From contig JAJEKV010000004.1 in NCBI GenBank assembly GCA_021234155.1, positions 22,410,320-22,474,319 of the forward strand: a stretch of 64,000 bases of DNA, in the 5' to 3' direction. Source of the DNA: Isoetes taiwanensis. Lineage: Eukaryota > Streptophyta > Lycopodiopsida > Isoetales > Isoetaceae. Below the pieces are notes generated by a model. That model searched no databases. It worked only from the letters and a program-made list of their open reading frames with translations, and was not told the origin of the DNA. Shown piece after piece: positions 34,691-46,623 of the stretch. A program made the translations under genes and the position numbers. Every line of letters begins with the position of its first letter. The first letter of the stretch is position 1.

Positions 34691-37530
34691 CAACAGTCGA
34701 GGATTTATTCGACCACTAATGCATGCGGTCGAGATTTATTCGAGCATTATTTATCACATTATTTTATTCGAGCGTTATTTATCAAATGATTTATTCGTGA
34801 TTTCGCTTACCGACGGACGAAGAACGCTTTTTAGGCGCCGGAAAATCGCCGCTAGTTTGGTCGCAAAGTTTGTTTTATTGGGTTCGCTTAACTATGGCCG
34901 TTGAAGAGGACAAGTAGAGGAGTTTAGGAAATAAAGATAGAAAAGATGCTTAAGAGGCTAGTCTAGATTTGCATAAGGCTTGAGTGTTTTTCCCTAATTA
35001 TTCTAGACTTGTTGTCAGGTAACCTAACCTGACTCCTTTTGTATCTTGGATCAATTGACTGAATTGCTCTACATGTACTCTTCAACGCCCAAATTTAGCG
35101 GAGTTGATTGGCTATCCTCACTAGAAGAATTGGTTTGCAAGGTATGTCATCTTCTATGAACTTCTTGTAATGATCTTGCTACTTTATAATTGTATAGACT
35201 CCCTTGCAATCTGTATGTAGGGAAGAAGAATAGCAGTGTTTAAAGCATCTTTGGAGTAATTCAGATATGAAACGTAGGCTTACATTACCTTGTTTTTATT
35301 TCTGTTGATGCTTATTGGATTCATTTACATTGCATATTAGAGGGTGCTTGAGAAGGGTTTAGGGTAGGGGATATGGTAAGATAAGATATGGTAAGAAGGG
35401 AGAGGAAGATAGACTTTTGTCAATCTTATCTTGAAAATATATAGCAAAATGATAGGAGTTTCAAGAGGGAATTTGATTTGCGCCATATTGTTGGATATTG
35501 TTGTCTTGTCACGATTGGCTGTCTCCGCCAGTGTGTTAAGTGCATCCATACTTGGGATCCTGGCCTCCAACTGCATATTCATCTGGGCTAAGAAATCCTT
35601 GAGATGTTGGCTTACCATTGCTTTTGTCGCCTCCCCTTTCTTCTGTTGGCTGGAACTAGATTGGTCTGCCATTGGACTTTTGGCTATGCTCCCGGCAGTG
35701 GGTTCCTTAGGCGATCTGGGAAACCTCTCTTCGGGGCTATTCTTGTGTCTTTCCTTATACGGTATATGTGCTCTCCAACGGTACGTCATTTGAAAACCGA
35801 GGTCTGAATTTGATCATAATTGTTTTACCCACTTCCCTGCGTGATTTAATTGTTGCTTTCGTTTATACGTGTATTTTGTCCGTTAATGTTTTATAGCGGA
35901 TTCACGGTTCCGTGGGGAGAGATGCTCGGACGGTAGGTTTTACCTTGCCGATCCGATTGATTGGACGTGGTTGGCCTTCTCTGTATTAATCTAGACCGAG
36001 TTTGAAGGTTGACTACCACGTTGAATATACCACAATTTTGGTGATCCGGGTACCAGTTGGAGAGTCGAGCCCTCGCTATCCTGGTATACAGCGGGAGTTG
36101 TACCCCTCAGTCTGTAACGTAGCCCGTTCTCTTTTTTTCATGGCGTATTATTTGTAGTGTATCATACTTCCAGACTTATGATTTAGATGTCTCATAATTA
36201 GCTATAGAATTTCTAGTGGTCCGGGTACCAGACGGTGGGCCGAGCCCTCGCTATCCTGGTGTACGGCGGAGGCTGGACCTCTCAGTCCCGTATCTTATCC
36301 GTCCGTCTTTTATTCTCCGGCTTCTAGTGAGCTGCATCATATTGTACATATGCTCAGTGTTTTCCTTATTCCTGGGGTGATGTGTGTATAGATTAGATTT
36401 TGGTTACCGTCCATTACGACCGGAGCGGTCCTTGAACTCATGTAGCACTCGCGAGCCATCCAGTAAGAGGGGCTGCTAGCAGGGTTTGCTGCCCTATGTA
36501 GCCATCATGTGGACTTCTATCATTCGTTATTATTTGCCGATATCCTACTTTTAAGTTGACTTCGTGGCCACGTCGAATATGTTTTATTATAGGGCTTTTA
36601 GCCGACGATTGGGGCCTTTTCCTTCTAAGATATTCCAGGGCTGGAGGGTCGTATTTTTAGCCCGGCGTTTAGTACGAAATTGTGTACTCTGAGATACCCT
36701 TTCTTATTCTCTATGTACGTCAATATACATTCGTCGTTTCTGTATATGTCGTATTTAACACCTTGAATTCATCATTTAGGTTCAGGTCATAGGCTAATTA
36801 GACAGATTCCTAATCATCAAACATCTATATTATCCCTGAAGCTAAACAAAACAGGATCTATAAATTCGTAATTATATTCTCATCGAGATATGGTTACATT
36901 ATACACAAGAGGTTGTTAAGATGTTGGCAAGGTAGGATGATGCCACGCATCAATTTGTTTTACCAAGATGATGATAGTGTATTTAGCTATAGGACATTGG
37001 CTTTTCAATGACGTTATTGTACAATCCTATAGAAAAAATCCTCCTCCTCCTCTATGAAGCGCATGGACTTATTGGATAATAGTACATGTGTGCAATCCTA
37101 TACCTTGATATTCTCATTAACTTCTAAAGTCATGATGTCAATAGTTGGAATGAGGCATTTGTCATGGTTGTTACATAGATGAAATGGAAAGAAAGCATAG
37201 GTCCAAAGAAATAGAATGGAATAGACAAATGGTATAAAAAGTTGTATGTGGAATATAATAGAATGTGCATAGGATTAGGATTCATTGCCTATGACCTATG
37301 GTTTGTTGTCTATTATGTAACCTTGGCTTCCTGAAAGTGCATTGATATAACAAAATTGCACACGTTAAGGCCGCGCATTAGGGCATGCGTTTATATCGGC
37401 GTTTAAAGTAACACACTTCCGGTTACCATGTTGTACTATAATTAAAATCAAGGCCTAGGAAATATCTATAGGCTAGCTCTAATTTTCAATCTACTTAATT
37501 CCCTTCAAACCTTGGCTTCTATTAATTCCC
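34691..37530. other. Unassigned stretch with a divergent direct repeat
   Basis: No gene is supported. A minus-strand frame at 35337-35789 (150 codons, Gln/Ser/Lys-rich, with SSSSQQKKGEATKAMVSQHLKDFLAQMNMQLEARI) could be a degraded gag-like or unknown protein. I do not recognise it. At 36039-36120 and 36216-36297 an 80-base block recurs with GTCCGGGTACCAG-like and GAGCCCTCGCTATCCTGGT words. The region may be old LTR-element sequence, but no RT, integrase or terminal repeat pair can be shown. Confidence 0.45.
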
Positions 37531-40500
37531 TTAACTCTTCCTGAGCCGAAGGATCCATTTTCCAGAAGAATCAATAACAGTTTTTGGTATCTCAAAGCTA
37601 ACACGGTTTTTTCTGATCTGTCCTGGAAAATCAGCTCCTGCTGAATCTTGGAGTCCTAGTCCAGAGATCACAATATTGGGAGAGTGTTGTTCTGAATCGT
37701 CAGGCTCAGTGATCACAAGTCTCATGCCAGATGTACTGACCACAGCCGTTCTTCCTTCGACAAGTCTGATTGTAGGATTGCCAGATGTACCACTCACAGC
37801 CATTCTACCTTCAAGAGAGGGTTCATTCCTAGAGCACCCTGAATAAACTCTCTAATGCTCATGATAAGCTGGTTTTCAAAGTCATAATCATCTTTGTGGA
37901 CATCCTTATAGCCATATCTTACTATACACCTGTACATTCGGTACTCTCTAGGATCTATGCATCCAATTAGATAGCGTTCTTCCAGCGGAACATATGGCAC
38001 TGGAACAGACTTGATGCAGACAAAGACGAGAACTTGATGGGAGGCTGGAATATTTGTGACAAAATGAGAGAAGATGGCGGGTATTCCAGTAACGAGCTCT
38101 GTATATATTAGCTCAATTCCAGGAACTCGGACAATGCCAAGCCTAGGACCAAGTGTAAGCCGCCACTTCATGGAAACCTTATTGTGTAAATCATGGTGCC
38201 ATGTATACATGACAGCCATGAAAATAACGGCCAGAACTAATGGAATCCAACCACCTTCACTAAATTTGATCATTGACGAGCACGTACAAAATAATTCAAT
38301 TGATCCAAAAAATATAGAGGAAATGATCGAAATGAACATGTTTTTCCTTTTCTTCCAGACAATCACCATCATAACTGACATCAGAAATGTAGTTACCAAC
38401 ATCAGTGTGATTATAGCAAAGCCTGCCATAGAGGTCAAGTTACTATCATCAAGCACTAGAAGAAGGAACTACAAGCAGAAGCATAAATTAAGCACTATAC
38501 CACATACCGATTAGAATGGTTTCACGGAAACCCAATGTGAGAGCCAGCCAAAGAATTAAAAGCATCCACTTTACTTCGAAGCAACCCAAGAACGGGCATT
38601 GCTTCCAAGAACGGGCATTGCTTGAAAAGAGAAAATGTTGCTGTTATCATAGCATGTTACCAACAACAGAAGCAAGGGTGGCAATAACAGAAACTGACCA
38701 GCAGACATGCTCTGCAACATCCCACATAAGTCATCAATGATTTTTTCAGCCTAAAATCTAAAATCACTTTTGCACCCAGCAATATTACCTGGAATGGATT
38801 TGAGAAAGCCCCGTTGAATGTCAGCGTGATTTTTCGACAAATATGCTGCCTGCCCCATGTATGCCAAAGCAAGACATGGATAGACAACGAATGCGAATGT
38901 AAGCTGCACCAAACATGCACATTGAGATCCAAAGTATCAAGTGGCTAAAATTATAGAGACGGGCATGTCTCGATCAGAATCTTACCTTGATTGACGGAGG
39001 TGAAAATTGATCCAAATCAGCAAACATGCCTTTAGTTCCTGCATAGCCAACAAAGTTACGCGGTTAAGTAGAGGTGCTAATACAACATATAGAACAACAA
39101 ATGGGTTCAAATGCTAACCTGCAATACACAGGACAACGCCACCGAATGAAATCCAGCCTTCAGCCCCAGTTTTCTTCAAAAGAGTGTACATATAGTAAGA
39201 TGATAGAGCTCTTAAAATTCCAGGGTTCCAATAGGCAATGTTGTATATGCCAATGGCAGAAATACAAAACAACCAAGCAATCACAATAGGCGCAAACATA
39301 GAGGCCACTTTGTGACCAAAATGCTGCAGTCCAAATAAACCCACTAGTATAATGCATGCAATCACGTTCACTATATCTGTGTATGGCAGAGATATTAATA
39401 TCAGTAAGCATCTAAGGTATAGCAACTAAAACGTGATAAATGCATTCATGTTCTCAACTTAGCACCCTAAGCTCTAATACATGTGAGATACATGTCATGG
39501 GCTTGTACATGGAGAAATGAAAGCCCCTTATGAACCGCTGTCACAGACAGTGAAACATATTCTCTTGACTTAATCCATAAGCATGGTTTTGGGATAAAAT
39601 GCATATGTATAGACAAGGTTTAGTATGGTTCCATGATAGCATATATCATCTACCTAGAATTGGTTGAAAAGCTTACATTCATGGTGGTCAGTATCTAGTA
39701 TCTGAAGAGCTAATTCCTGAAACAGCTGGGGGAACTGCAAAGGCAAAAATAGGAATAAGTGCACAATACCAAATATTTTAATATAAACAAGCTGCTAATT
39801 AAGTCTCAAATCATCTTATTGTTTCTTTGCCACTTCCCATTCTATTTAAATGCCCAAGATTAGCTTTAACTTTCCTATTCACTTTGCATGGTAATAACAT
39901 TAACCATCAAGATCTTAGTTGGAATAGATAACTAGAGTATACCTGATATTGCAGGTGTAAATACCCTATTGCTGATCACCATGCACGTACTAAGCAGAAC
40001 CACCATGAGCAAGCCTATCCTAAGAAGCCTATGCTTCTCAAAAAATGGCTTCAGAAAGATTTCCTTGCTTCCCTTGCCGGATTGTTGTGGGTTTGATAAG
40101 AGACGCGATTTTGCATTATGGCATGAAAGTGGGCGAAATCTTCCACCTGGTATTATAAATCAAACACAAGATATGAATAAATTATTTCCTATGGAAACAT
40201 ATGTAACCTAAAGAATATATGCCTTCACCTTTGTCATCCGCATTCAGTATGATCAACACATATTTGACGAATGAAAGTATGGTTATAGTGTATATTACAA
40301 GTGCAAAAAGTCCAAAAATTTCTTCGTCAAGTTTTTGAACTTCTTGCACTTATAATATACACTATAACCATACTTTTATTCGTCAAATATGTGTTGATCA
40401 TACTCAATACAGATGACAAAGGTGAAGGTATATATTCTTTAGGTTACATATGTTTCTATATATAGGAAATAATTTATTCATAATGACTAAGAAATTTTTG

Positions 40501-41275
40501 GACTTCTTGCACTTGTAATATTTACTATAACCATCTCCTTCGAAATACATATAATGGTGAAACGTTAAGGTCCTTATATAGAACTCCAAACCTTTCATAT
40601 GCCAAGAAAAGCACAGCCTTAAAGAGATGTCTCTGATTAATCTGCATGTTAACCATCATATAAAATATTATTCTCCTTTGTCCCGCATAAAATTTAATAG
40701 AATAGCTTGAAATAAAACTTAAAAATTAAGATGCTTTTCCCACATAAATCAACATCCCTCTGTTCTTTCAGAAATAGGGCAACCCAGCACTCTAATACAA
40801 GAAAAATGAAGGTATGCGCAAGGGCAGAAAGTGATATGTGATACCGTGTTAGATGATAGCTGAGTGGCGAACATCTAGAGTGGTACCATCGGATAGAAAA
40901 TTCCATATCCGACGCATTGCTTTAAAGTAGCAGAAAGACTAGAAAAAGGACCTGGAAGAAAAAACAATGTACCCTAGGCTGCAGCAAAACAGATGGGGAA
41001 GTCGAATGCCCTAAATCCGTGTCCATTGCTCATGGAAATCCGTCTAAGGGCGCACAAGAGAATTCAGCTATGTGCATTTTATGAAGTAAAGAATTGTTAG
41101 CCCTAAGATATACTTACCGAAAGCTGTGCCACTGCCTTCCATTCTATTGATGCCTGTTTTGTTACGCCTTAAATCCGCCATATCTATTTTCTCCAAAGCC
41201 TCGAACTCACCGTTGTCTGATGCATCGACATCACCGTTGCCCTCGAGCCAGGTCGCGGCCTTCTGGATTTCCCCC
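37531..41275 (-). pseudogene. HAK/KUP/KT potassium transporter, multi-exon pseudogene
   Basis: Exons on the minus strand are: a possible first exon at 41119-41270; 39943-40146 (KPFFEKHRLLRIGLLMVVLL); 39677-39734; 39119-39376 (IILVGLFGLQHFGHKVASMFAPIVIAWLFCISAIGIYNI); 38986-39038 (GTKGMFADLDQFSPPSIK); 38789-38903 ([21 protein letters not shown]); 38508-38711; and about 37531-38468 (last transmembrane helices plus cytosolic tail). GT-AG borders are visible. The family moves K+ across plasma or vacuolar membranes. Lesions: the family GDGVLTPA block reads SNRVFTPA, exon 38508-38711 has a frameshift with a 17-base tandem duplication near 38600-38635, the tail is frameshifted near 37800-37840, and no N-terminal YGDxGTSPLY exon is found. 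It is most likely a pseudogene that kept its exon layout. Confidence 0.85.
40174..40480. repeat. Imperfect 307-bp palindrome inside a transporter intron
   Basis: TGAATAAATTATTTCCTA starts the left arm and its complement ends the right arm at 40480. The arms of about 150 bases pair along their length with a few mismatches and meet near 40327. A third, partial copy of the inner arm follows at 40490-40533. It is a foldback or MITE-type element without coding capacity. The flanks read TA on both sides, which would fit a TA target, but this is weak. Confidence 0.85.
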
Positions 41276-41949
41276 CCTCAAATTAAATCAAGGGCTTATT
41301 ACAACGTAGGCTCTAGAATCTCAGATTCGACAAAGGTTTAAAATATAAAAGAAAAAGGAAATTAGAACTTCCTTATTAAATCATTGAACCAAATGTGGGG
41401 CGCTCGCTCCTCTTGGAAATTGCAGCAGTGCTGACAATCACCTAGCTAGCATAAATTTGCTCTACGATATATTGTATTTGAATATTTGCTCTAAGGACCT
41501 TGGCATTTACATGCAATTAGTTTCCCTTATGGTGGGGATGTCTATTGTGCTGAAAGATGCCAAACACGATTCCCTAATGAAACATGCTTATAAAACAAGT
41601 GTGTTCAGTTTGTTTAGATGCAATTCCTATAAAATTAGCAGTCAAATTAGTAGTGGACCATAAGTTCACTCAATGTAAACAAGTACTGCAATTGAAGTCA
41701 TTGAACTTGTGGAGAGAAAAATGCTACAATTTTTTCTGGAACTTTTGTGTTCTACTGCAATCATATGACTCCGCCTCATATGACTACATTGAGAAAAAAA
41801 AATCTATAATAATGTCATCCATGATCTCCCAAGAATACAATAAGTAGAAATGTGATTTTTGTTCTAATGCGAACTCAAATCCAAAAATGAAAAAATATAA
41901 AGTTGTATTAGATAGATTGACACTAAGATGCATATATGTTGAATGCAAT
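41276..41949. other. Unassigned sequence before the LINE train
   Basis: There is no recognised gene. A few short plus-strand frames (41457-41663, 41584-41847) have no motif. The 5' edge of the first LINE of the train lies near 41950 and is not preceded by a TC tract. Confidence 0.5.
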
Positions 41950-43050
41950 CTCTAAATATCCCCAAGGACTCCATTTGCTGAATATGTGCAGTGGACTGGA
42001 TCTCTTGATCTATAATGGCACCAACAGATTTCTCAACACGTTGAATAAATGCCGAGATGCGAGCATGGTGGATTATGCAATTACAAGTGCGGATTTTGCA
42101 AAAGAGGTTAAAAGCTTCTATATAGGAGAGGTATGCACTGAATCAGACCATGTCCCTTTGATTATGGAAATTTATGTTAATGGAATGCCACTGCACACTA
42201 GTTTCGTACCTAACCATCGCATTCACATGCGTCAAGATAGAAAGGAAAAGTTTCAAAAATTTGTGAAGAACTTGTGAGTAAAACTCATTGGCCATCTGGG
42301 GCAAAAGACATAAGTGACTTGCTTTCGTCAGTACTGCTGCACAATCTTTTCAGTCTAAAAGAAGGCAATTGGGGCTCCCTTGCAATTCTTGGTCTGATGT
42401 AGAGTGTAAAGACAAGAGACAATAATATACGCAAGCCGTAGGCAGCTGTAAGCAAGACCTTAAAAAAGAATACATGAAATTGATTAAAGATAAGAAAAGG
42501 GAACACTTGCTTAAGAAACGAGAAGATATGGTCAAAGAGTTGATTGTTGAACCAAACAGATTCTGGAATAGACTGAGATTCAAAGGAAGGAATGAGATTA
42601 AGCTGGATTTAAACTTGCTGATGCAACAAATATGTAAGCTATACTATGTCCCAGGGTTGGAGGAGACGCAGCTTGTGGAAAGAGGTGATGAGGTTTTATA
42701 GTTTTCGGTGGATGATATTCTGGGTAGGCTACAGGAACTCTCCAATGGGAAAGCAGTAGATATTCAAGGGCTAGTTTCAGAAATGGTTAAATGGGCCGGA
42801 ATTTCTACAGCGAAGATCCTCACTCTAATGTATAATGCAGTTTTACATGAAGGTTTCCCAGCATCTTGGCAGGTGATGCGATGGATCCAAACAACTATCA
42901 CATGATAATGGTTAGTAGTCTTTTTTCCAAGCTGTATGCTACTATTCTTGAGAGTAAAATAAATAATTGGGCAAAAGAACATGAGGTCAGAGCACATGGG
43001 CAAGCAGGCTTCAGGAAAAAAAGGTCCACAATTGATCACCTGCTAGAGGC

Positions 43051-43365
43051 TTGATAGATTCTGTAAAAGGCACCAAAAAACCTATGTTCGCCACTTTTGT
43101 AGACTTCACAAAAGCGTTTGACATGGTACAGCTGGACTGTCTGTGGCATAGATTGGAGGCACTTGGGGTACCCTCTATTTTGCGTAGGGCCGTGAAGACT
43201 CTCTATATGAAGGTAATGGTTCAACTTTCATTTCCATTATCTCATAAATGTCCTGATCTAGTGAAGAGTAAAATTGGGGTTAAACAAGGCTGCCCTCTTT
43301 CCCCCACATTATTCAGTCTATTTAGGATTGGATGGCTCAATTTGGTGGAGATGGCATTGCATTAG
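43051..43365 (+). pseudogene. LINE RT segment of train copy 1
   Basis: This 104-codon open piece carries KGTKKPMFATFVDFTKAFDMVQLDCLW (first catalytic Asp in the DF motif) and SKIGVKQGCPLSPTLF. It ends just before the YADD block, which lies in another frame at 43383-43425. It is part of copy 1, and no separate gene is implied. Confidence 0.8.
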
Positions 43366-43454
43366 AAGGGTATGTTATTATGCTGCTATTATATGCTGAT
43401 GATATTGTATTGTTGTCACGAAGTGTGCAAGGGATGCAATAACGTTCAAATGCT

Positions 43455-43889
43455 TTGGCTTCCTTTTGTGATACCAAAGGCATGAACGTGAATATGGATA
43501 AGACGAAAGTGATAGTGTTTGGTGCCAACAAGGTGGATAAATATGCCTTCTTTTATAAAGGGGATAAGCTGGACATTGTGGATATCTATAAATATCTAGG
43601 TCTAATAGTGGACAAAAGTCCCAGCTGGAATCAAGCAGTAGAGCGAAGGGGTAATGGAGGCTTGAAAGTTTTATATGCCATGCGGCGTAAGTGTCATCAA
43701 GCAAAAATATGGGATTGCAGCTTGAGGAAGATGCTCTTTATTTCTTTGGTACAAACAGTTGTATTCTATGGCTGTGAAGTTTGGGGTCACCAGGGTTGTC
43801 CATACAAAGCTGGAAAAGGATTGAGAAGGTACAAAAGAAATTCTTTCATGCAGAACTGGGCACTAAAATGCAAACACCTTACGATATGA
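43455..43889 (+). pseudogene. LINE RT thumb/connection segment of train copy 1
   Basis: It reads ASFCDTKGMNVNMDKTKVIVFGANKVD, YKYLGLIVDKSPSWNQAVERR and LRKMLFISLVQTVVFYGCEVWG, the conserved region after the palm in every LINE of this train. The frame then slips, and the continuation WKRIEKVQKKFFHAELGTKMQTPYDMMLVERGM lies at 43781-44023. The copy is broken. Confidence 0.8.
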
Positions 43890-44623
43890 TGTTAGTGGAG
43901 CGTGGGATGCTATCCCTGGAACTAGAAGCCCTAATCAGACTCTTAGTATATTTGCAAAAGATACAGTCACACACAGAACACGCTTGCTTACCTCACCTGG
44001 CTCTTGAGAGCAGTCAAGGGTGAGGGTGGTATGCTGACATTGTGCTTTGGCTTAAAAAATGGGGGATGAATATTGTGGACTTAGAATCCAACAAGGATAA
44101 CATCAAATGTTGGGTTAGAAGGCATGCTGTCCTTAAAATGTGGAGTGTACCTGAAGTAAAAAAAGAGCATTACAGATCTTCATGAACCCTGGGTTACGAG
44201 AAGCTGAGTATTTAAAAATTATCGGTAAAGCTTAGATATATGATAAGCAGGATGAGGCTCAGCTTGCACCACTTGGGGGTGAAAATTGGACGTTGGGCAA
44301 GAATACCACATTAATCGAGATTTTGTAAAGTGTGTGGATCATCTGAAGTGGAGGACGAGGTATATGTAATTTTCAGATGCTCGGCATACCAATACATACG
44401 CACGAAGTTTGGTATACATGTAACAGACTTGTGAGCTTCTTTGATTTTTCTCCAGCTACAATCGGAAGATTTCTGGTAGAAGTTATACAAACTAGAGATA
44501 GCAATATTCAAAACATAAAATCTGGGAGCTAGTGAGTTCGAGTATGAGGAGGAGAGCACTAATATGTTCTTACCCGAAGACATATTAGATGATATTATGT
44601 ATGTTGTTGAATATGTAAAATGA

Positions 44624-44655
44624 GCGTCATCTAGACCTGATGGTCTCATAAACGC
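44624..44655 (+). other. LINE 3' hairpin, train copy 1
   Basis: GCGTCATCTAGACC, loop TGAT, GGTCTCATAAACGC gives outer stem GCGT/ACGC and inner stem AGACC/GGTCT. It lies directly before the ATTTC tail. It is likely the RNA structure recognised by the element's own reverse transcriptase. Confidence 0.75.
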
Positions 44656-44683
44656 AAAAATAAAGATTTGATTTCATTTCATG

Positions 44684-44714
44684 TCTCTCCCTCTCCCTCT
44701 CCCTCTCCCTCTCT
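44684..44714 (+). repeat. (TCCCTC)n tract between LINE copies 1 and 2
   Basis: This short CT-rich hexanucleotide run joins the tail of copy 1 to the first base of copy 2. It is a variant of the (TC)n tracts seen at the other junctions. Confidence 0.85.
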
Positions 44715-45930
44715 TGTCACTTTTCGGGCCATGATAGATGCCATCAAAGGAACACGAAAGCCTTTGTTTGCTGCGTTTGTAGATTGCACTAAGGCTTTTG
44801 ATACAGTATGCAGGGGCAAACTTTGGACTAGCTTGGAACGCATCAATGTGCATGAACAATACAGAGATGCTGTAAAATTGCTATATGAAAAAGTGCTGGT
44901 CAAACTATCTACTCCGTTTGTTGATGAATGTGATGAGGTGGTGGTCAGTAATATTGGGGTTAAACAGGGATGTCCTATGTCGCCGACCCTCTTTGGCATA
45001 TTTATTGATGAATTGGAGGAGTGGGTACAGAATCATGGGGGGGAGGGAACTCCCTTGGCTGGGTACGTTATTCTCTTGCTTCTATATGCAGATGACATTG
45101 TATTGATTGCTCGAAGCAGGGAAGGTATGCAGAAGCATTTGAATGCTCTGGCTTCTTTTTGTGATGCTAAGCGCTTGCAGGTGAACCTGAGTAAAACTAA
45201 TGTAGTGATTTTTGGGACAACGCTGGATAAAAATTATGAGTTCTTTTACAAGGACAATACAGTGGAGATCTCTACATCTTATAAGTACTTGGGGGTCATA
45301 GTAGATAAGAATTTCAGGTGGAATCAGACAATAGAGCAGAGAATAAATGGAGGGCTTAAAGCTTTTTTTGCAATGCAGAGAAAATGTGTTAAGGCAGACA
45401 TATGGAAATTCAGTTTGAAAAGAATGCTATTCAAGACACTGGTGCAAGCAGTGGTGCTATATGGATGTGAGGTGTGGGGGCCAGGGTTGTCATTGGAGTT
45501 ATGGCAAAAAATTGAAAAAGTGCAAAAGAAATTCTTACATGCTGAACTTGGGGTTAAAACCCAAACTCCTTATGAAATAATGCTAGCGGAATGTGGTATG
45601 ATGCCACTAGAATGTGAGGCTTTATGCCAATTTCTAACCTACCTGAGCAAAATGGGTGGTCTTGAGGAGGATAGTCTCCCTCGCTTGGCTTTGAAGGGGT
45701 CTTTTGATCGAGGTTGGTATGCAGAGGGTATGGTGTGGTTAAGAAAATGGGGGCTGTGCATTGAGGGTCTTGAACAGAATAAGTGTCGGATCAGGGAATG
45801 GGTTGAGGAGGCGATCATGAGGCGGATATGGTCTAGACCAGGCACAAAGATGATGCATTACAGGGAGCGGATGAACCCTATGCTGCGTGAGATGAATTAT
45901 CTAAATGACGATCTATCTATCTATCTATGA
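44713..45930 (+). CDS. LINE RT and connection, truncated N-terminus (copy 2)
   Basis: The long open frame reads FVDCTKAFDTV, SNIGVKQGCPMSPTLFGIFIDELEEWV, LLLYADDIVLIARSREGMQKHLNALASFC, VNLSKTNVVIFG, YKYLGVIVDKNF, MLFKTLVQAVVLYGCEVWGPGL and TPYEIMLAECGMMPLECEAL. The catalytic residues of the RT palm are intact. The open frame begins upstream at 44668 inside the tail of copy 1, so the true element start is at about 44713 and no native start codon is present. The frame ends at 45930 by a shift, and the C-terminus continues in the next frame. It is a fragment of ORF2 and is unlikely to be expressed as such. Confidence 0.8.
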   Translation, partial: LVTFRAMIDAIKGTRKPLFAAFVDCTKAFDTVCRGKLWTSLERINVHEQYRDAVKLLYEKVLVKLSTPFVDECDEVVVSNIGVKQGCPMSPTLFGIFIDELEEWVQNHGGEGTPLAGYVILLLLYADDIVLIARSREGMQKHLNALASFCDAKRLQVNLSKTNVVIFGTTLDKNYEFFYKDNTVEISTSYKYLGVIVDKNFRWNQTIEQRINGGLKAFFAMQRKCVKADIWKFSLKRMLFKTLVQAVVLYGCEVWGPGLSLELWQKIEKVQKKFLHAELGVKTQTPYEIMLAECGMMPLECEALCQFLTYLSKMGGLEEDSLPRLALKGSFDRGWYAEGMVWLRKWGLCIEGLEQNKCRIREWVEEAIMRRIWSRPGTKMMHYRERMNPMLREMNYLNDDLSIYL

Positions 45931-46334
45931 AAAAAGGACATGTTATATCCAGAATGAGGCTGAGTGCGCACCACCTAAATGTTGAGGTAGGAAGATGGTC
46001 GGGGATAGCACGTGAGCACAGACTTCGTCGAGCATGTGGAGCAAATGAGGTCGAGGATGAAGAACACGTGATTTTAAAGTGTCCGGCTTACCAAGCTCTG
46101 AGGAGCAGATTTGAGATTGGGGTTACAGATCTTATCTCTTTTTTCAACCTACCAGCAACCCGTGTTGCAAGCTTCTTAATGGATATGCTACAATTGAGGG
46201 AGACGGCTATTAAAATATCTAGAGATTTTCTTGGGGATGGAAAGGAGAGTGAGCTTGATGATGAGCCTCTTTGTGAAGGCTTGTCACAAGAAGTTGTTTT
46301 TTACTTTGAAAATGTTTTTCTAAACGTCTCATAG
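45927..46334 (+). CDS. LINE ORF2 C-terminus with CCHC (copy 2)
   Basis: It reads KKGHVISRMRLSAHHLNVEVGRWSG, then CGANEVEDEEHVILKCPAY, the tail half of a CCHC knuckle (the first Cys of the pair is in RRACGA), then a short acidic C-terminus. It continues the frame of 44713-45930 after a one-base shift in a CTATCTATCTATC run. The CCHC region is expected to bind the element RNA. Confidence 0.8.
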   Translation: MKKGHVISRMRLSAHHLNVEVGRWSGIAREHRLRRACGANEVEDEEHVILKCPAYQALRSRFEIGVTDLISFFNLPATRVASFLMDMLQLRETAIKISRDFLGDGKESELDDEPLCEGLSQEVVFYFENVFLNVS

Positions 46335-46355
46335 ACCTGATGGTCTCAAAAGACG
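46325..46355 (+). other. LINE 3' hairpin, train copy 2
   Basis: CGTCTCATAGACC, loop TGAT, GGTCTCAAAAGACG: outer stem CGTCT/AGACG, inner stem AGACC/GGTCT. GAATAATACATTTCACTTC and the TC tract follow. Confidence 0.8.
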
Positions 46356-46379
46356 GAATAATACATTTCACTTCACTTC

Positions 46380-46502
<123 letters not shown>

Positions 46503-46623
46503 ATCATGATGATAGCATCGAGGCCCCACTAAAAGTGAGGTCTGATATGATTTTTACAAAAGAAGAAGTGGCTGACGGCATTGATAGTCTTGCAAATGGC
46601 AAAGCAAAGGATCAAAACAGGAT

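Larger units (their letters stand above)
41950..44682 (+). mobile_element. LINE train copy 1 (5'-truncated, many frameshifts)
   Basis: It begins in the endonuclease at the PQGLHLLNMCSGLDLLIYNG block, with ESDHVPLIMEI (SDH motif) near 42140-42170, then a linker and the RT. NNYHMIMVSSLFSKLYATIL is near 42890-42950, QAGFRKKRSTIDHLLEA at 43000-43054, FVDFTKAFDMV near 43095-43130, GVKQGCPLSPTLF at 43270-43315 and LLLYADDIVLLSRS at 43383-43425. A C-terminal region follows with a degraded CCHC near 44325-44390. At least seven frame changes make it inactive. It ends with the hairpin at 44624-44655 and an ATTTC tail. It is the only train copy whose 5' side is not a pyrimidine microsatellite. Confidence 0.9.

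Noticed and set aside
35337-35789. Gag protein of an LTR retrotransposon
   Set aside because: The composition (Gln, Lys, Ser) is gag-like, but there is no CCHC, protease, RT or LTR nearby, so it is only mentioned as an unassigned frame.
41119-41270. Certain first exon of the potassium transporter
   Set aside because: A clean donor (GTAAGT) follows an open acidic stretch on the minus strand, but the residues do not match the conserved N-terminus of the family. It is kept only as a possible exon.
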